DNA from: Emergomyces orientalis
Taxonomy: Eukaryota; Ascomycota; Eurotiomycetes; Onygenales; Ajellomycetaceae
NCBI GenBank assembly: GCA_002110485.1
Contig: MOWL01000068.1
Coordinates: forward strand, 806,001-870,000
DNA: 64,000 bases
Reading direction: 5' to 3'
Shown here: positions 59,601 through 64,000 of the stretch, piece after piece
Numbering within the stretch: position 1 is the stretch's first letter
Layout of the letters: every line of letters begins with the position of its first letter
Translations under genes and position numbers: made by a program
Notes under the pieces: model-generated
The model's input: the letters and a program-made list of their open reading frames with translations, nothing else
Databases searched by the model: none
Told to the model about the DNA's origin: nothing

Positions 59601-62600
59601 CAAAGGAGTGAAGCATGAAACATCATCTTCCTGTTTCTCCACCAGAAACCGGTGGACGTTATGCAATACTTCGCCTACCCGCTGTCTAATCTCATGGATT
59701 TCGATATAGAGTGGATCGTCTTCAGCCAATAAATACCCAGCGGGGTATGGGAATGTCTGTCGTATTGCAGAGTCATCAGAGCCGTCTAATGCAGAATCGT
59801 CATCAGAGCTTTCTTCATTAGAATAGTGACCGTTGCCATCAGTCATGTTGACGTCGAGATCTGGCTGGGAGCGTCCTCGGCTACTGCCATAATTTGAAGC
59901 TGCCTTGTTGTCAAACAACATCGACATTCCAGATATGATGAGTCTGAGTAAAACTAGCTTCCGCGTCACTTCATCTGACCATTCCTTGCCGCTTCCATCA
60001 CGGGTTATACTGGGAGTTTCACTCGTGAGGGAGGTAAGTTGCTCCAGAGCGTTCTCTGCTTGTGACTTGAAAAGCTCCACGGCGAATTCAAGCTCTTCTC
60101 GTTGGGGAACATGCCATTTGATGGTTAGATGGTTTGGGTCCTGTCTCTGGCCCCATTGTTCTACTTGGATACCCTTTTCTTTGACATCCGGTTCGTACAG
60201 AGAGTGATCAATAACATACGTCACCGTAAGATTCAAAAGCAAATGATGGATAAAATTCGACACATGAACAGTAGGGATACCCTTGCATTTTTGCTGCATG
60301 TAGATGGCAATATCGAAAAGTTCTTTTCTGTATTTCAAAACAGCAGAGCCGACATGAACGACACACATGCTCAACATGCTAACATGCCAGACCAGCCCAC
60401 GATCACGTGGCAAGATATCTGAACCTGTGGTACGTGTGGAAGCTGCACCATTTTCATCTATTTCGGTACGAATAGATCGTATTAGGAGTGGAACAAGGCG
60501 TTTCAGAGCCTTTTCAGGGTTGGCTTTACAGAGGGTATTGCAGATAAATGCCATCGCATCTCGGGCTTGGTGGATAACATGATCGGAAACAAAATCAACG
60601 ATCTTGTTTAAAGCTTGATCATACAGTTCTGGGGAAAGAGAGGCAAGTAGGGGCATTAGGGTGGCAGGTAGTGTATTCACAACATTTTCCTCGGGGGAGC
60701 CGCTACGAACTCGAGCGGCGTCCGGGAGGTTTTCCAGAAGAGTAAATACTCTGCCCAGAAAAGATATCAAGAATTCTCCAAATCCGGTGGTCGAAGACCG
60801 CAAGATCATTTCTTCATCTTTATCCGTGAGGTCGGTATCATAGTTCATCTCAACAGATGCCCCTTCATTTTCCATCCTTTCGAGTTCCCCGGTTATCCAC
60901 TGAATAGCTAGCATATTCCCGTTCACGTCGTCACGATCTCGAGTAAGGTCTTCAAAAGGGATATTGTAGCAGACCGACTGTATAAAAGCTAACGAGTGTA
61001 AGGACTTTTCCAGGTCGTTAGCATCAATCCCTGGCAAAGCCAATCCCAGCAGTGTGGTGATATGGCAACGGAACCCCTTGGTTCGCACCATCAACCGCGA
61101 CAGAACTTGTAAAGATCGAAGGGAGGATGTTGTCCTATGGACCTCTACCAAGCCTTGCATCGAGGGATATATTCTTTGTAGGGCACCAGGCAAAATAAGG
61201 TTCGGTTCCAAATATGCCAAACTTTGAAGGGTGGACAGTGCAAAGTTCATTGCAACTCCAAGTTTCGAATATATTCCCATGAAAGTTACGTCCCGAAGGC
61301 ACAGGACAAAACGTCGTTTCAAAGCATCATTTAATCTCCGCTCGGGTGGGACGTCCATTTCTTCGTCACGTTCCATGTTCCACCGCATAACAAAGAAGTC
61401 CGCGAGGTAGTAAACGAGCTGTGACAATGTCCTTGACCATAAGCCAGCATTTGAAGGGTGGAAGAAAGTCTCCACTGCTCCTATCACGCCCTCAAGCATG
61501 GATAATATGGAATTTTCGGATTCAAGACAGGCAGGCGAAAGTGACATCACCGTCCATCGAGCAATATTATGAGAAACTGGGTGTTTTCGAGGGTCTCTGT
61601 CAAGCATCACCCCCAGCCCTGACGAAAGGTCAACAGCAGCGCTATAAGGTGAGGTTGCCTGTCCGACGGGAATTTCTATCAGTCTCAATATCGCAGTAAA
61701 TACGAGCGAAGTTTGCTCGGAGGTGAAGATTCCAAACTCGGAGAACGGGATATAGCTAGCGGGGAGTGAATCGCGTGCCATCCTCGATAGGAGATCTATA
61801 AAGGTTACATCAAAAATTTTGGATCGGTTCACTAACGACCAAAGATGGAAGTAGGTTGGGAGATATTGCTGTGGGAGAAGATCTTCACGGCCTTCCGGGC
61901 CAGGAGCTGTTGGCAAGAACAAGTTTATCAAACCGACAACGACGAATGCCTCTTCAGTAAATGAAGTGCTGAAGTGAGGGAGAAATTCCCCCAGCATCGC
62001 CCGCAACTCCAAAGGATCAAAATAAGGCTGGGCAAAAGTACAGAGTTTCGTCAAGGTCTTGATATTCCTCTTCAAAGTCGTGGAGTGGACCAACCCAGAC
62101 TGTGAAGGCAGAACGAAAACCTTAATTTCTCTGTACAGTGGTTTCCAGTCAAGTATTAGGTCTTTGACTGGCCGAAGATAATGCTTTCTCCTGCGTCTTG
62201 TTAGCCGGAAACCGGTAGGAATAACAAAAGCCACGATCCGCCTTACTTTGTTAAAAGCATAAACATGCTGGCGAATCTCTCTGCGACATTTGGGTCGATG
62301 CCGGGTGCTAGAGCAAGCTCGTAATACAATTTGACCAATTTAATCCGCTGTTCTCTGGTCGGGTCAAACTTCAATGAAAGCCATCCTTTCAGCTCACGCG
62401 TCCAGTGTACAGCCCCAGGATTGAAATCTCCCGATTCAACTGCAATATAGAGGTACTTGAGGATTTGTTCCAAATTTTGTTGCCGCACACTCTCATCTTC
62501 AACGGGATAGGGTAGATATTTGAAATATGGATACGTCCTTGGTCTATTCCGTGCCTTTTTGAAGGGGTCATCCAACAAAAACCCATTGATTCCAGTAGGC

Positions 62601-62692
62601 TCTCCTCCGGGGGACGTTGCCCGCGAAGTCCCATTTCCACTCCGGGCGTGATCTGCAGCTAAAAGGTCTGGAAATCGTTCTCTGGAGTCCAT
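56659..62692 (-). CDS. BLM10: Proteasome activator BLM10 / PA200, 3 exons
   Basis: Exons are 62247-62692, 56790-62190 and 56659-56721, giving 1969 aa (yeast Blm10 is 2143, human PA200 1843). The N-terminus has RTYPYFKYLPYPVEDESVRQQNLEQILKYLYIAVESGDF, then a long all-helical HEAT-repeat solenoid with acidic loops (..NEESSDDDSALDGSDDS.. at about residue 955), and near the C-terminus LEDSQHEVRAGASATLSGMIRCS. The protein ends GVLWKSYFA, encoded by the 63-bp last exon. It caps the 20S proteasome; in yeast and human the last three residues (YYA) insert into the core and help open the gate. Here the penultimate Tyr is Phe. Intron 1 is 56 bp and intron 2 is 68 bp. The large exon has no in-frame break. 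Confidence 0.94.
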
Positions 62693-63539
62693 GCTGGGCG
62701 TGTTGAAAAGATGGAATTGTTAAGGGGCGAGAAGGACGGGATGACGTCGGAGGGTAGATAGAATACAAAAGTGTGCAGTGCTGATTAGATAGCTAGGTAT
62801 TTAATTAAGAGGTTAGCTTAAATATGAAGCAGACGCGCACAATAAACACAGAAAAGTAGGCAACCACCAAAGATAACAAATATCGTAGGGGAATTCCCAG
62901 ATGGCTGAGCGTTTGTTGAGCTTACTTCGCCTCTCTCCAGCCCTGTACAGAGAGTTTGTTGTTGAAATTGCCGATCAACAACAGCAATGGCCGAACGTTT
63001 ATTTAAGAGGTGAAGCCGAGTCAATGACCGTCCAGCGAATGAAGGCAAAAGAGGATGTGAGGTTCAGGACTGGTCACTCTGTTAGATAACTATCCCAAGC
63101 TCATTTGACCAGGCTGGGAGCTGTGAATGTCCAGAGCTCAGCCGGAAGTTCCCAGGTTAAGGCGAGAGTTGCAACTTGGGGCGGCACCGATGACCTAATC
63201 AGTTTAACGAGTTAACTAACTAGTTAACTTAACTTAGGGCCGATGAAGGGAGCAATATAATCAATGAAATGCAAAGAACTATTGCAAGGGGATTTCGAGG
63301 AGAAATTTGAGAATAATGAGAAAGTTCATCGATCAGGATTTCAAAATGATTATCGATCACATTAGAAATAAATATGTCATGGCCGACTCGATTAATAATA
63401 CGCTCTTGCCTTCACCAGGCAGAAATCATCTACGCAACACTGTTATATACAAATGTGACCACCACGCCATTCTCTTTCCCTTCAACACCAACCAATTAGC
63501 TACCTCTTCGACAAAGATGTGAAGGACTAAACCTAAAGG
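62693..63539. other. Spacer between BLM10 promoter and GPI18 3' end
   Basis: No gene. A cluster of GTTAAC/GTTAACT words lies at about 63205-63235. Short frames at 62901-63089 and 63307-63522 are not believed. Confidence 0.55.
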
Positions 63540-63975
63540 TCATGCAGGCGGCAGAAATGATGCGAATAGCCCTCCCTGAATATAGCCATATAAAACCATT
63601 GCCTGAACCAGATAACGGGGTTTGAGCGCTGGATGGGGAGTGTTCCCATATTCCAGTGTATAAAAGGATATATACCAGTACCACAACGGATATCCAGAGG
63701 ATATACGGTTGATGATCTGGACGTGGGAGTTCGTCAGGGCCAGGGCCGCGAGCACCGCCTGGGGGATTGCAAGTCTGTAGAGGCACGCATGTCGGAATTC
63801 CGCCCGTGAAACTTCCTGCTCCCGTTTTCCTAGCTCTTTGTTTCGTATATCGAAATCCACAGGTGACTTAAATGCCCACCAAGAGGAAGCACCTATTATA
63901 ACGAGCATAGGACCTGCAAGACAGAAGAGAGGCAGGTTGGATACTTTCCAGTAGCTCAAAAACCCCCCGCTGCCC
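63540..63975 (-). CDS. GPI18: GPI mannosyltransferase 2 (Gpi18/PIG-V), last exon; gene continues beyond the right edge
   Basis: Only the C-terminal exon is inside the window, after an acceptor at 63976-63977 (TTTACAG, with a TACTGAT branch point near the edge). The 144-residue segment reads GFLSYWKVSNLPLFCLAGPML, then HACLYRLAIPQAVLAALALTNSHVQIINRISSGYPLWYWY, then YLVQAMVLYGYIQGGLFASFLPPA. This is the conserved C-terminal membrane region of the enzyme that adds the second mannose to GPI anchors in the ER lumen. The SSGYPLWYWY and GGLFASFLPPA blocks are typical. The N-terminal catalytic part is not in this window. Confidence 0.85.
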
Positions 63976-64000
63976 CTGTAAATACAAAATAGAATCAGTA

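Noticed and set aside
1..64000. Search by eye for tRNA, rRNA, transposon termini, CRISPR
   Set aside because: No A-box/B-box pair, terminal repeats with target duplications, reverse transcriptase or transposase motifs, or regularly spaced repeats were found; a tRNAscan or repeat-library search would be decisive.

Overview
This window looks like nuclear DNA of a filamentous ascomycete. Most genes carry several short introns (about 50-120 bp) with GT..AG ends and CTAAC/CTGAC-type branch points. There are no operons or Shine-Dalgarno sites. The proteins are typical of Eurotiomycetes, and an Onygenales-like species is my best guess, by inference only. I reconstructed gene models by matching donor, acceptor and reading phase by eye, so exon ends are predictions without transcript support.

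Layout, left to right. From 1 to 13.6 kb there is a rhodopsin-domain membrane protein (-), an FLVCR-like MFS transporter (+), the complex III hinge subunit QCR6 (-) and a WBP2-like GRAM/PPxY protein (-), followed by a long gene-poor stretch. From 13.6 to 25.9 kb, all on +, come a 553-aa coiled-coil protein of unknown function, a glycerol-3-phosphate/DHAP acyltransferase (SCT1 type), a cis-prenyltransferase for dolichol synthesis (RER2 type) and saccharopine reductase LYS9. From 26.4 to 38.3 kb lies an accessory-looking block: a cupin protein, a secreted GMC flavin oxidoreductase, an MDR-type NAD(P)H oxidoreductase, a Zn2Cys6 transcription factor and a secreted GH15 glucoamylase with a starch-binding domain. 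From 40.8 to 47.2 kb are the Hsp90 co-chaperone AHA1 and a 1286-aa disordered/coiled-coil protein, both on -. From 47.2 to 52.4 kb is a decaying zone: 2.4 kb without genes, a broken BTB-domain gene, and a short-chain dehydrogenase gene with a one-base frameshift. From 53.0 to 64.0 kb, all on -, are the V-ATPase a-subunit VPH1, the proteasome activator BLM10 and the 3' end of GPI18, which runs off the right edge.

The housekeeping genes (lipid and dolichol synthesis, lysine synthesis, respiration, vacuolar acidification, proteasome, GPI anchors, chaperone) share no pathway; they look like ordinary core synteny. The oxidoreductases, Zn2Cys6 regulator and glucoamylase could form a small carbon-use or secondary-metabolism locus, but I see no synthase gene to confirm that. 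I found no convincing transposon, tRNA, rRNA or CRISPR. The most unusual observations are very small coding exons (17 nt in LYS9, 19 nt in AHA1, possibly 8 nt at 47.16 kb), a Tyr-Phe-Ala C-terminus on BLM10, and two freshly damaged genes at 49.6-52.4 kb.
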